Origin: Austropuccinia psidii
Taxonomy: Eukaryota; Basidiomycota; Pucciniomycetes; Pucciniales; Sphaerophragmiaceae
Assembly (NCBI GenBank): GCA_023105745.1
Contig: JALGQZ010000014.1
Coordinates: 3,257,888 to 3,321,887 of the forward strand
Direction of reading: 5' to 3'
Length of the DNA stretch: 64,000 nt
The notes beneath the pieces were generated by a model, which saw only the letters and a list, made by a program, of their open reading frames with translations, searched no databases and was not told the origin of the DNA. The position numbers and the translations under genes are program-made. Shown piece by piece: positions 1 to 9,100 of this stretch; within the stretch, counting starts at the first letter, position 1; each line of letters begins with the position of its first letter.

Positions 1-169
1 TTTTTATTTTATATTTTAAGAAAGAATTTGTTGATTAATGTCTTCTTTGTTAAGGCAGGAAGTCACTGCCCTGGAGAAAAATAGAGAAGAAACTAATGAT
101 ACTTTTTTTTTTTGGTGATACTGATACTGATACATTTTAAAGAAAATTTCTTGATTTTGGTGATGTTAT
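1..169. other. No gene seen; downstream flank of minus-strand gag-protease element
   Basis: Read on the minus strand this segment lies just downstream of the 149-residue ORF and contains no open frame. No reverse transcriptase, RNase H or integrase motif is visible here. If the element has a pol region or a 3' LTR, it lies outside the window or has been lost. Confidence 0.5.
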
Positions 170-619
170 TTAAGGTTGAGCTCCCCCAAGGGGGAAAGGT
201 AAGTGTCTGTTGATTAATCTGGCCAAAATAAGATCTTTGAGGGCTTCCAAAAAGGCATTTCTTTCCCCAATTTCTTGTTCTGATGGAAATTCTGACCACC
301 ATAGGTTTTCATCAATGAATATATATCCATCTCCAACCCATTTCAGTCTTCCAGTTTGGTATGTTGATCCATTCAAACCAAGGTACCACTGGGCCCAAAT
401 TTGATTGAAGTAAAGTCCTCTTCTTGGTAGTGTGGCCATTTCAAATATTTCATCCCAAAATTTGTTTTCAAGGTTACCTTTAATTCCCCCTTCAGTTAGT
501 AGCTCTAGGAATTGGATCTTGTTCAAGTTTGCTCCTGGAAGTTGACATAAATATTTATCTTCACATAAAATTTCTTGAGCTTCATCCCCATAAATATCTT
601 CAAAAGTGATATATGGCAA
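170..619 (-). CDS. Unrecognised 149-residue ORF at the end of a gag-protease reading frame
   Basis: I do not recognise this product. It is acidic and rich in tryptophan and tyrosine, with no signal peptide, membrane segment or zinc-binding cysteine cluster, and it ends with a short Pro/Gly tail. It lies in the same frame as the protease ORF upstream. The protease TAA (632-634) is followed by four sense codons and then this ATG, so the segment may be the C-terminal part of a longer polyprotein separated by one nonsense codon. Its place in the element is where a reverse transcriptase would be expected, but no RT motif (such as a YxDD box) is present. It could be an accessory domain of this retroelement family or a remnant of a longer protein. 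The ORF is intact and nearly CpG-free, like the rest of the element. Confidence 0.5.
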   Translation of the reverse strand: MPYITFEDIYGDEAQEILCEDKYLCQLPGANLNKIQFLELLTEGGIKGNLENKFWDEIFEMATLPRRGLYFNQIWAQWYLGLNGSTYQTGRLKWVGDGYIFIDENLWWSEFPSEQEIGERNAFLEALKDLILARLINRHLPFPLGGAQP

Positions 620-631
620 GTAAATGTAGTT

Positions 632-1813
632 TTATTCATTTTCTAGGATGGATTCTGTTTCATTATCTTCATTGGGAGTTTGCTGTATGAATTCAGGGTT
701 TTCCAGTTGCCATTCATAAGGTTCTTCTTGGTTGTTCAATGGTCTGTCCAAGAAGTTGATATGGTATGTCTCTTTTAAATTTTTGTCTCTTTCATCCATA
801 ATTCTGAGATCTTTTTCAATATCATTTATAATTTCTTCATCTGAGAGCTCATGATGCTCACTAAATCTGACTTTCTTCCTTTTGGGTTTAGTTTTGAAAG
901 GGTTTCCATTTATTTTCTCATTTCCATCTACTAAAATCTGGAATGTTTCTTTCTTCTTGTTAATTGGCTTGTAACTTATATTGGGTAATTCATCCTCAGA
1001 GGTTGAGTCTTCAAGTTGTCTTTTCAGGTTGTTTGGCCATTGGGTATTTTGTAAATCTTGACCAAAGTCATCACTTTTTGGAGATATGGATAACTCTTGG
1101 GTCTTCTGGGTTAAATTGATTATGGTATTGTCTCTTTTTTCATTTTGAAACTTCTTTCCTGGTGTATTTCTGACCAATTTTGCCATATTATATAGATCCA
1201 TTCCTCTAGCTGGTCCAGTTTGCCATCCAAGTGCTTGAGGTTTGCATATTGGCATGCATAATCTTCTTCCATCAGGTTCTTGATAGCTTAGTATTTCACC
1301 TTGTTTATGGGAGAATTCTAGTCTGATATTGTGGTCTGCCAAGAAAGGTCTTCCAAGTACTGTATGGACAGATCCTTTTGCAATGAAGAAGTGAATTAGA
1401 GTTTCTTCACCTGAAGCCAAAATGATTGGAGTAAATTCTGAAAGTGCCACCAATGAAGTAGTATGGCCTCCAATTCCCCTCAGGTTCATGTTAAGATTTC
1501 TTGTTGTGAGTGAAGCTTTGATTGCTATTTCTTCTGGTATGATGTTGAGTTCTGCCCCAGTGTCCACTAATGCTCTGATAGGATATTCTTCTTTTCCAAT
1601 GAAGATTTCCATAAATCCCAAAGGACAGGGAAAATTAATCTTGGGCTTGGGTATTTCTTTGAATCCAAATGATAATAACCTTTCTTGAAGATCCATTGAG
1701 TTGAGTGACTTAATTTTTTCCCTGTCGTTTTCTGATAATTCTTGTAATTTATGGACAAAATTTGGTGACATCCTCAAAATTTCTTCAATGGTGAGGTTGA
1801 TCTTTTGCTGCAT
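632..1813 (-). CDS. Retrotransposon aspartic protease-containing ORF (393 residues)
   Basis: The product is a retroelement polyprotein segment with a retropepsin-like aspartic protease, which in this family processes Gag and Pol inside the virus-like particle. Visible features are the catalytic motif LVDTGAELN (active-site Asp about residue 84), a hydrophobic-Gly segment (LRGIGG, about residue 115) and the flap/dimer-region motif VLGRPFLADH (about residue 150). The C-terminal 200 residues are charged, low-complexity and Asn/Glu/Lys-rich, with no recognisable RT. The listed ATG is probably not a natural start: the same frame is open upstream through 2155 to the UGA that ends gag. The neighbour upstream is gag and downstream is the 149-residue ORF, all in one frame. 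The chance that this is a cellular protease is low given the gag context and LTR. Confidence 0.75.
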   Translation of the reverse strand: MQQKINLTIEEILRMSPNFVHKLQELSENDREKIKSLNSMDLQERLLSFGFKEIPKPKINFPCPLGFMEIFIGKEEYPIRALVDTGAELNIIPEEIAIKASLTTRNLNMNLRGIGGHTTSLVALSEFTPIILASGEETLIHFFIAKGSVHTVLGRPFLADHNIRLEFSHKQGEILSYQEPDGRRLCMPICKPQALGWQTGPARGMDLYNMAKLVRNTPGKKFQNEKRDNTIINLTQKTQELSISPKSDDFGQDLQNTQWPNNLKRQLEDSTSEDELPNISYKPINKKKETFQILVDGNEKINGNPFKTKPKRKKVRFSEHHELSDEEIINDIEKDLRIMDERDKNLKETYHINFLDRPLNNQEEPYEWQLENPEFIQQTPNEDNETESILENE

Positions 1814-2155
1814 AATTTTCTTGATAATTTTTTCAATTTCCAGTTTAGTTTCAACTTGTTTCTTCTGAGGTTTTCTGACTGTCTTTTCTTTTGGACTGTC
1901 TTCATCTTCATTTTTATTGGCAATATTTTCAATTTCCTCCTCAGGTTGGTCTGGTTTTGGAATATTTGAATTTTGGAATTTGGTGGGAATTATTACTCTT
2001 TCTTCCTCCTTTTCTTCTTCAATGTAAGTTCCTGGAATTTCTGCTTTCCTCTTTGGTTCTTGACTTTGGGATTGTCTTTCCCTTCTTTGCTTGGTCTGCC
2101 TTAATCCAATGTGTGATTCAAATGGGTCATTGGCTGAGGAAATGGTAGGTGGTTT
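1814..2155 (-). other. In-frame linker between gag stop and protease ORF
   Basis: This stretch has no stop codon in the gag/protease frame and encodes a highly charged Glu/Lys/Gln-rich linker. It connects the UGA ending gag (2156-2158) to the protease ATG without a frameshift. This suggests that gag and protease are, or recently were, one continuous polyprotein. Smaller open frames here in other phases are probably accidental. Confidence 0.6.
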
Positions 2156-3703
2156 TCAATTTGACCAATCTTCAACATGTGCAATTGAGGTTGATTTATC
2201 CTCTGTTTTCTTTTCAGTGGGCTTAATCTCTTCTTCTGGCTTTGGTTTGACAGTAGGTTTCTCCATAAATTTCTTGTTGAGTTCTGCTTGTTCCTTTGCA
2301 AAAGCTCTGACTATGTTTTTGGCACTTTCATTTCCTTCCATAGGTACTCTCTGATAGTTGGGGAAGAGGTAAGATGCTCCTTGGGTTCTGACAATTCTTC
2401 TGTCCAAATCTTCAGCAAGGTGAGTGCATCTAGTTGCTGAATGTCCTTCTTCCTTGCAGTAAGCACATTTCATTGGTGGTCTTGGAGCCATTTGAGCTGG
2501 TATGTATGGTTGATAACTGGATGAAAATGGTGTTAAGGGATTCCTTTGCCTGTATGGCTGATTATTTTGAGGGAATCTTTGCTCTTGATTATTGTTCCAA
2601 TTCCTTCTTGGTGGATTAACTGCTTCTGAAAGGGTTTTGAGTTGATTCAAAACTTCTTTAACTGATTCTTTTCCTTCATTTCTTGGTTGAGGCTCTGGTT
2701 GTGAAGGATTTTTGATCTTTTGGGTGAGTTCTTTTACTTGTTTTAAAACTTCATCCCAGCTTTCATCCTCAAATCTTGTTTTCTTTTCTGGAGGTTTTGG
2801 TTTAGAAAATTCTTTTTGTTGAATAAGTACCTTGGCCTCCAAGTCTTGTTCAATGTATAATTTCAAAATATCCAATCTTGGAATGATGTAACCTCCATCC
2901 AAGGCTTGAACCATAGCTCTGTCTTTAATCATTTCTTTGTAAATTGATTCTTGAACACTAGTGGAAAGGCTGGCCAATATTTCCTGGTTATGATTGATAT
3001 CACCTTGGATATATTGGTATCTTTTGAGGTAAGTGATGATTGCTTCATATTCCCCAATGAATTTTCTGTATTGAGTCATGTTTCTTATTCCACCTTCTTG
3101 TTGAGTTTCTGTGAATAAATCAGTGATTGAGGATAATCTGTATCTTCTTTCAGGTGAGACTGTTCCCCATCTTCTTTTCATATCCACTTTTAATTGATCC
3201 CAATCAGCTGTTTCATATCCAGGCATTCCTTCAATATGATAACTGATTTCTTCATCTTTTGTCCAAAATGCTATTTGTCTTGCAATGTCTCTTCCACTTG
3301 CTCCTTCAATTTCTGCAATATTTTCAACTTTCTTGATGAATCTTTCAACATCCTTTCCATCAAACCACAAGTTATAGTCCTTGGCTCTGATTTTCACTAT
3401 TGGAGTAGTGTTTCTTGGAATTTCTTGATGTAATGGAGTTGGCATTTGGGAAGAAATGTTGACTCTTCTTGGTAAGGTACTTTGTCTTTGTTCTGTATAA
3501 GGTGTTGATGTGGCCATGGGTCTAGGATAAGGTGAAGGTGATCCATGCTGCCTGAATGATCTTGGAAGGGTGGTTTGCTCTTCAAGTGGACTATTCTGTG
3601 GAGTATAACTTGATGATTTATTTTTCCCTTCTTTTTTGATTAGTGCTAATAATTCTGCTTGCATTTCTAGCATCTTATGCTGAAGTCTCTCTGTTGAAGA
3701 CAT
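2156..3703 (-). CDS. gag: Retrotransposon Gag polyprotein with CCHC zinc knuckle (515 residues)
   Basis: This is a Gag-type structural protein, expected to form the virus-like particle and bind element RNA. The first ~110 residues are polar and low-complexity. Residues of about 115-330 form a helical, charged block typical of retrotransposon capsid (a WFDGKDVERFIKKVE-like segment followed by a long helical region with many Trp/Tyr/Arg). A single zinc knuckle CAYCKEEGHSATRC lies at residues 413-426 with C-x2-C-x4-H-x4-C spacing. The C-terminus is acidic/basic mixed. The annotated ATG is preceded at three codons by an in-frame UAG (3710-3712), with the frame open further upstream to about 4072, so the true N-terminus may be longer. 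The gene is driven by the LTR whose TATA box is at 5063-5070. No frameshift is seen in the 1.5-kb frame. Confidence 0.8.
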   Translation of the reverse strand: MSSTERLQHKMLEMQAELLALIKKEGKNKSSSYTPQNSPLEEQTTLPRSFRQHGSPSPYPRPMATSTPYTEQRQSTLPRRVNISSQMPTPLHQEIPRNTTPIVKIRAKDYNLWFDGKDVERFIKKVENIAEIEGASGRDIARQIAFWTKDEEISYHIEGMPGYETADWDQLKVDMKRRWGTVSPERRYRLSSITDLFTETQQEGGIRNMTQYRKFIGEYEAIITYLKRYQYIQGDINHNQEILASLSTSVQESIYKEMIKDRAMVQALDGGYIIPRLDILKLYIEQDLEAKVLIQQKEFSKPKPPEKKTRFEDESWDEVLKQVKELTQKIKNPSQPEPQPRNEGKESVKEVLNQLKTLSEAVNPPRRNWNNNQEQRFPQNNQPYRQRNPLTPFSSSYQPYIPAQMAPRPPMKCAYCKEEGHSATRCTHLAEDLDRRIVRTQGASYLFPNYQRVPMEGNESAKNIVRAFAKEQAELNKKFMEKPTVKPKPEEEIKPTEKKTEDKSTSIAHVEDWSN

Positions 3704-3709
3704 TTCTTC

Positions 3710-4072
3710 CTATCCTTCAACAGTTTCTTCATTAAAGTTTTCTTCCTGGATTTCTTCAATACTACCAGGTAATTTTGATGATGAAGGTTTATCCATTTTT
3801 GATTTATTTATTTCTTCCTTTGATGTTTGTGTTGAGTTATTGATTTCATTTCTCTCAAGGAGATCAAGGAAAAATTTCTCCACAACCTTCAAGTCCCTTT
3901 TATTGGTTCTTGGTGTTGCAATTTGGAAATTGGAATATTTGTTTGATTCCTCTCCTACTTCTGTTTCTTGCTTTGGTGGATAATAGTAATGATCAGAGTA
4001 AGTTGATGATTCAGATTCTTGAGATGATGGTCTTTGCTGATTTTGATTATTTGAATCCAGTTTTTGTTATAA
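3710..4072 (-). CDS. N-terminal extension of the gag frame, ended by in-frame UAG
   Basis: On the minus strand the gag frame is open from just after a TAA near 4073. Its first ATG is at 3892, giving a 60-residue peptide (acidic, Asn/Glu/Lys-rich) that stops at UAG 3710-3712. Two codons later comes the ATG of the 515-residue gag ORF in the same frame. Upstream of the 3892 ATG the frame codes for a Ser/Gln/Tyr-rich stretch with no start codon. The segment could be the true N-terminus of Gag separated by one nonsense mutation, a leader peptide allowing reinitiation, or a readthrough site. Confidence 0.5.
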
Positions 4073-4150
4073 AAAATAGTATTCTTGGAGTTGTTATGAA
4101 TTTTATAATTTATTGATTTTAATTTAATTCTTTATTGAAGTTGAGGTTAT

Positions 4151-4170
4151 CTGCCACTGTTGAGACACCA
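4151..4170 (-). promoter_or_regulatory. Candidate tRNA primer-binding site of minus-strand element
   Basis: In element orientation the LTR ends in CCCACA, followed by two bases and then TGGTGTCTCAACAGTGGCAG. A TGG directly inside the 5' LTR is the usual complement of a tRNA 3' CCA end. The next bases would pair with an acceptor strand and T-arm. The cognate tRNA was not identified. Confidence 0.6.
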
Positions 4171-4870
4171 GATGTGGGAACTCCTCTTGTGTAGGATTAA
4201 AATGAGGCAGTACCTGGAGGGGGAAATCACAGGTAACTAGTTTTGAATTGCTAATAACTCCTGTAACCAAGGGTGGCAAGGGTGTATTTCCTGCCCCTCC
4301 TGAAATACTGAACAAAATCTTCCTTGGAGCTCACAAACCAAAATAAAATTAGTAAGTGGCTTTACAACTGCAGAAGACAAAATTCAGCAGTCTCAGATCA
4401 GACCTATTCAATAAATAATATGAAAAATAATTTCAGTAATTTTGGTTAATTTTTAGATTTTAATAAAATACTTGTCTGTTTAATTTTAATATTTTGGTTA
4501 ATTGAGGTGAGTTTTTTCTTCTTGGTGATAAATCCTTGGTAGGATGGGTTATTTAAGGCTTTCTGGAAAATTTGATTGGTGTTGATAAAGGTAATTTCGT
4601 TAAGGTATAGTTATAATAGAGTAAAATAATTTTTTAAAGGTTTGTTATTTTTTTGTAAGAGTGTTTAATAATGAGATAAAATAGTATTTGTTAAATTTAA
4701 GAGGTAAGATTTCTTTGATATTGGATTTTTTTTAAAGGGGTAAGTTATTTATTTATTTTTTTAAGTCTTGATAATGGTGTTAATTTTTACTGGATAAAGT
4801 ATTTTGATAGAGTAGTAACCCTAATCTTGGGTACTAGATAATTTTTTATTTTCTTTTAATAATAATAAGA

Positions 4871-4934
4871 TTCCACTGAGCTTAGCTACTGGGTAATCTT
4901 CAACACTATACTTCCACTGAGCTTAGCTACTGGG
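4871..4934. repeat. Two exact 23-bp direct repeats, 41-bp period
   Basis: A 23-bp unit beginning TTCCACTGAGCTTAGCTAC occurs at 4871-4893 and again, identically, at 4912-4934, separated by 18 bp. It lies in the transcribed part of the minus-strand LTR, downstream of its TATA box. It may be a small tandem duplication or an RNA processing/poly(A) element. Confidence 0.85.
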
Positions 4935-5062
4935 CAAGTAAATTTACTATAATTTTCTGGACTACCTCCCAGGTGAGGGATGACTTATTCCTGTGCTTGT
5001 AATGTGCAGAGGATATATTGTGCATGGGGGGGATTTTGAAATTTGGGGGGAGAGAGCCCCTC

Positions 5063-5070
5063 TATTTATA
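5063..5070 (-). promoter_or_regulatory. TATA box of the minus-strand LTR promoter
   Basis: On the minus strand the sequence reads TATAAATAGAGG, a strong TATA box. The predicted start of transcription is about 30 bp further on, near 5035. Position within the LTR and orientation fit transcription of the gag-protease frame. The LTR at 55246 has the same core (TATAAATAGAG). Confidence 0.65.
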
Positions 5071-5137
5071 CCTTTTGGGAGCCTAGAGGGCCCTCCATGG
5101 GAGCTGTCTTTTTCCACTTTAATTCCTCTTGATTTCA

Positions 5138-5789
5138 TCATGTGACTCCATTTTTGGTGAGGACCTTTCTTGCATGGGTCAGGTGATTTAAGGTTTGGTG
5201 ATAATTTTCTTTCTGCACAGCCTCCATTTATCACATGATTGTCTTTTGGTGAACTAATTATGATGTGATATTCTTAAATTTTCCTTGCATACATGAGGTG
5301 ATTCAATTTTGGCTGAGGAGTTTTCTTGTGCACAGCCTTTCTTCTGTCACATGATATTCTGTTGGTGGATGCAGTATCACATGATTACCTTGTAATTCCT
5401 TTGCATATGTCCTATTTTAGGTTGGGTAGAAATGGCTGTGTAATTTATGCAGGTGTCATGGTTGTTTTTCTTCTTTTTGAACTTTAAAATGAGGTCAGGT
5501 GATAATTTCTTGCACTGATGAATTTACTGTGATGTATGAGATGATGTGATTTTTGAGTTTGACACATGCTGTGCATAGTCATATGGTTGAGATTTAATTA
5601 GAATTGTGTACTGCATGCAGCCTGTTGTAACTAGCTTTGGTTTGCATGAGGTTATGAGTGGTGTAAATAATTATGATTCTGTTTTAAGGTTTTAAGTGGG
5701 GTTACTGAGGATATAAGATAAGGTACTCCTGTGGCTGTGTTATAAATGACTTGCAGGAATTCCATGGAGTTGAGCTTTGCATCATGTGA
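5138..5789 (-). promoter_or_regulatory. Array of five TCACATGA E-box-like sites in LTR U3
   Basis: The octamer TCACATGA, or its complement TCATGTGA, is found at 5138-5145, 5231-5238, 5347-5354, 5377-5384 and 5782-5789. All lie upstream of the TATA box in element orientation. CACATG is a CANNTG E-box of the kind bound by bHLH factors, and the flanking T and A are kept in all five. The factor is unknown, and the regulatory role is inferred from copy number and position. Confidence 0.5.
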
Positions 5790-6108
5790 TTTTGAATGCA
5801 AGTTGGCTGTGTAGCTAATGCATGTGTCATTTTCTTCCTGCATGAGTCCTGTGGTTGTAAGGGGGTGTAAAGCTGGGTGGGGTGTGTAATTTAAAGGGTG
5901 GTACCTTATTTCTTGTAACTAGTTTACTATATGTAACTTGATTTTTACATATGAATAATGAAATTGAATAATTTATTTAAACACATACACTGCCCTTTGG
6001 TGCCTGTGCCATGGTTTTATGAGTTAAATCCAGTTTCTTGCTGTAAAATTGACCTTTTGGTGTAAAATTTGAGTGTAAGTCTGCCTGTAGGCTGGATTTA
6101 CTGCTGTT

Positions 6109-9100
6109 ATGGGGTACTATGAGCTTGAGCCTGGTGAAAAAAATGGTATGGAATACCACACCATGTTGTTGAATAAGGCAAGATCTCCATCACAATACCA
6201 GGATGGAGATGGCATGTCTTATTCAGAGAAGGAAGCCTTGAAACAGCTTTCTGAGGCCTCAAACTGGCCCAAATTCTCTGGATCAGGAGAATATGATCAT
6301 ATGGAACTCATAGATTATATTAATGGACTCTTCATTGATGTACCAAGCATACCAGACTACTGGATTACTGCTAGATTAAATACTGTATTTAAAGGTCATG
6401 CAAGTATATGGTACACAGAAATGAAAGAAATCCATGGCAGAAGAAACTGGCCATGGTGGAAGAGTCAAATCATCCAAAAGTACAGTAATGGAACTTGGAT
6501 ATGGCAAAAGACCATGTCATTTGAGAATGACAAATACTCTGTGGACAAAGATCCATATGAGTGGTGTCTTAGACAGTCTAAAAGACTTAAGGCCATTGAT
6601 CCTCAAATGAACATCCAAATGAGGAATCACAAACTTCTGACTCAACTGCCAGGAGAACTAGAACATGCAGTAAAATGCAGATGCAACCAAAATTGCACTC
6701 TAGATGACATAGCCAACACCTTACAAGACATAAGGAAGAGGACAAATATAGGGAAATTCACCCCATATAGAAGCAGTAGTTTCAAGGAGAAACAACCTTT
6801 CAGGGTGGAGTTTAAAGACAAACCCAGAGAAAGAGTGGAAGAAGTGGCAAAGAAGAAGAATTCTTGTCACAATTGTGGTTCAACAGACCACTATGCCAAC
6901 AACTGTCCAAAAGCAAAGAAAAAAGTCTATGCTATAGAAAAAGTCCCTGAAGAAGAACCTCCAACAGAGGATTCTGAATCAGACTCTATGGGAGATGCCA
7001 TCAGAGAACCATCTGATGATGATCAAGACCCAAGAGAGGAATTTCTAGTGGAATACCAAGAGGAAACCCCATTGGAAATCCAGGATATACAGTTGGAAGC
7101 AGGCATGCCACAGGACACTGCCAACAAGAACTTGTGCAAACACACACAAGATGCACAAACATTCCTGGTTACACCAACCAAAGGAATGGCATATATACAT
7201 GGAACAGCCACAAAAATGACTGTATGTATTGACAATGCTCAGCACCCACTGATCATTGACAGTGGAGCACATTGCTCCATAGTGGCCAGAAATTCTCTGG
7301 ATAACCACTTCCCAAACTGGGAAAATCAGCTCTTGCCCACTAAGGCAAGGAACTTCAAAAGTGCATCAGGGAAGATGACTTCCATTGGGACAATTATCAA
7401 AGAGATAATTATACCCCACAGGAAGGGTAATATCAGACTCAACCCAGAGTTTGTAGTGCTTGAAGATGCCCACATCCAAGGGTTTTTACTGGGAACAGAT
7501 TACCAGAGGATGTATGGCATAGATATTTACAACAGTAAAAACAGGCACATTACCATTGGTACCAACAAGGAAAAGAAATTTTCACTTGATATATACCACA
7601 TATCTTCACAGGATCCACTAGAAGAACTCTTGAAGGAATTCAGGGAGGGACAGTTTAGCACTACCCTCACCAGTAAACAAAAACTAAGTTTACTGAAGAT
7701 GCTGAGGAAGAACAGACCAGCATTTGCCATTGGTGAAGAGCCACTAGGCAAGATTAAAGGCCATGATATAGAACTATATCTGGATGTGGAAAGACCTTAT
7801 CCACCCATGCTGAGGAGACCTCCTTATCCAGCAAGTCTGGAAACCAGGAAAGAAATTGAAAAACACATCAATGTACTCCTGGACATGGATGTCATCAGGA
7901 AGATTGGACATAATGAAGTAGTGGAAATCACCACTCCTGTCCTGATCACCTGGCATGATGGCAAGTCTAGATTGTGTGGAGACTTCAGAGCCCTGAATAA
8001 CTACACAAAAGCAGACAGGTACCCTATACCAAGGATACCTCATGCCTTGGATAAGCTTGCCAAAGCCAAATACATAACCAAGATGGATTGTATGAAAGGC
8101 TTCCACCAAAATGGAGTTAAACCAAACTCCATGAAGTTGCTCAGAATAATATGCCATATGGGCATATATGAGTACACCAGAATGCCATTTGGCATCAAGA
8201 ATGCACCAGCCCACTTCCAAAGGATGATGGACACCATATTTCAAGAAGAAATAATGGAAGGCTGGATGGTAGTATATATTGATGATATCATTATATACTC
8301 AGAGGCATGGGAAGACCATGTACAATACATAGACAGAGTGCTAAGTAAATGTATACCCATCAATCTGAAAATTTCACTTAAAAAGTGTAATTTTGGCCAA
8401 CAAGAGCTACTAGCTCTAGGACACAAAGTCTCAGGCCTTAGTCTGGCAATTGACCAGAACAAAGTAGCAGCAGTACTGCAAAAGCCAGTACCAAAGAACA
8501 TCAAAGAGATGCAATCTTTCCTTGGATTTGCTAGCTACTATAGAAACCACATCAAAAACTTTGCCCACATAACTAGTAGTTTATACAAGTTATGCTCAAA
8601 GGATGTAGTTTTTGAAATAACCAAGGAAAGGAGGGATGCATATGAGAGGATCAAATATGAACTCACAAATGCACCTGTGCTCATCTTGCCTGACTTTGAA
8701 CTACCATTCAAGTTATATATAGATGCAGCATGCAGCCAAGGCTTGGGAGCAGCCCTTCACCAAAGACAAATTGTGGATGGTGAACCAAGAGAAGGTGTAA
8801 TATGTTACATCTCCAGGCAGCTGAAAGATTCAGAAGCCAGATATGGGGCCACCCAGACAGAATTTCTATGTCTAGTCTGGGCTCTAGAAAAACTCCATTA
8901 TTATTTGGAGGGTGCAGTCTTTGAAGTCTACACAGACTGCACAGCCCTGAAGTCTTTACTAAACATGAAGACTACTAATAGACACATGCTGAGATGGCAA
9001 ATAGCCATCCAGGAGTATAGAGGGAACATGACCATCATATACAAGGAAGGTAAAAGCCATACCAATGCAGATGGCCTTAGCAGATGGCCACTGGACAATG

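Larger units (their letters stand above)
4173..6108 (-). repeat. 5' LTR of the minus-strand gag-protease element (outer edge not resolved)
   Basis: The inner edge is set by TGTGGG on the plus strand (CCCACA end in element orientation) next to the primer site. The segment holds a TATA box at 5063-5070, a repeated E-box-like motif upstream of it, G-rich runs near 5027-5052 and a short direct repeat at 4871-4934, all consistent with a U3-R-U5 layout read right to left. No matching CCCACA edge is seen before the gag-pol ORF that begins at 6109, so the outer end is either truncated or unrecognised. The partner LTR is not in the window. Confidence 0.6.
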
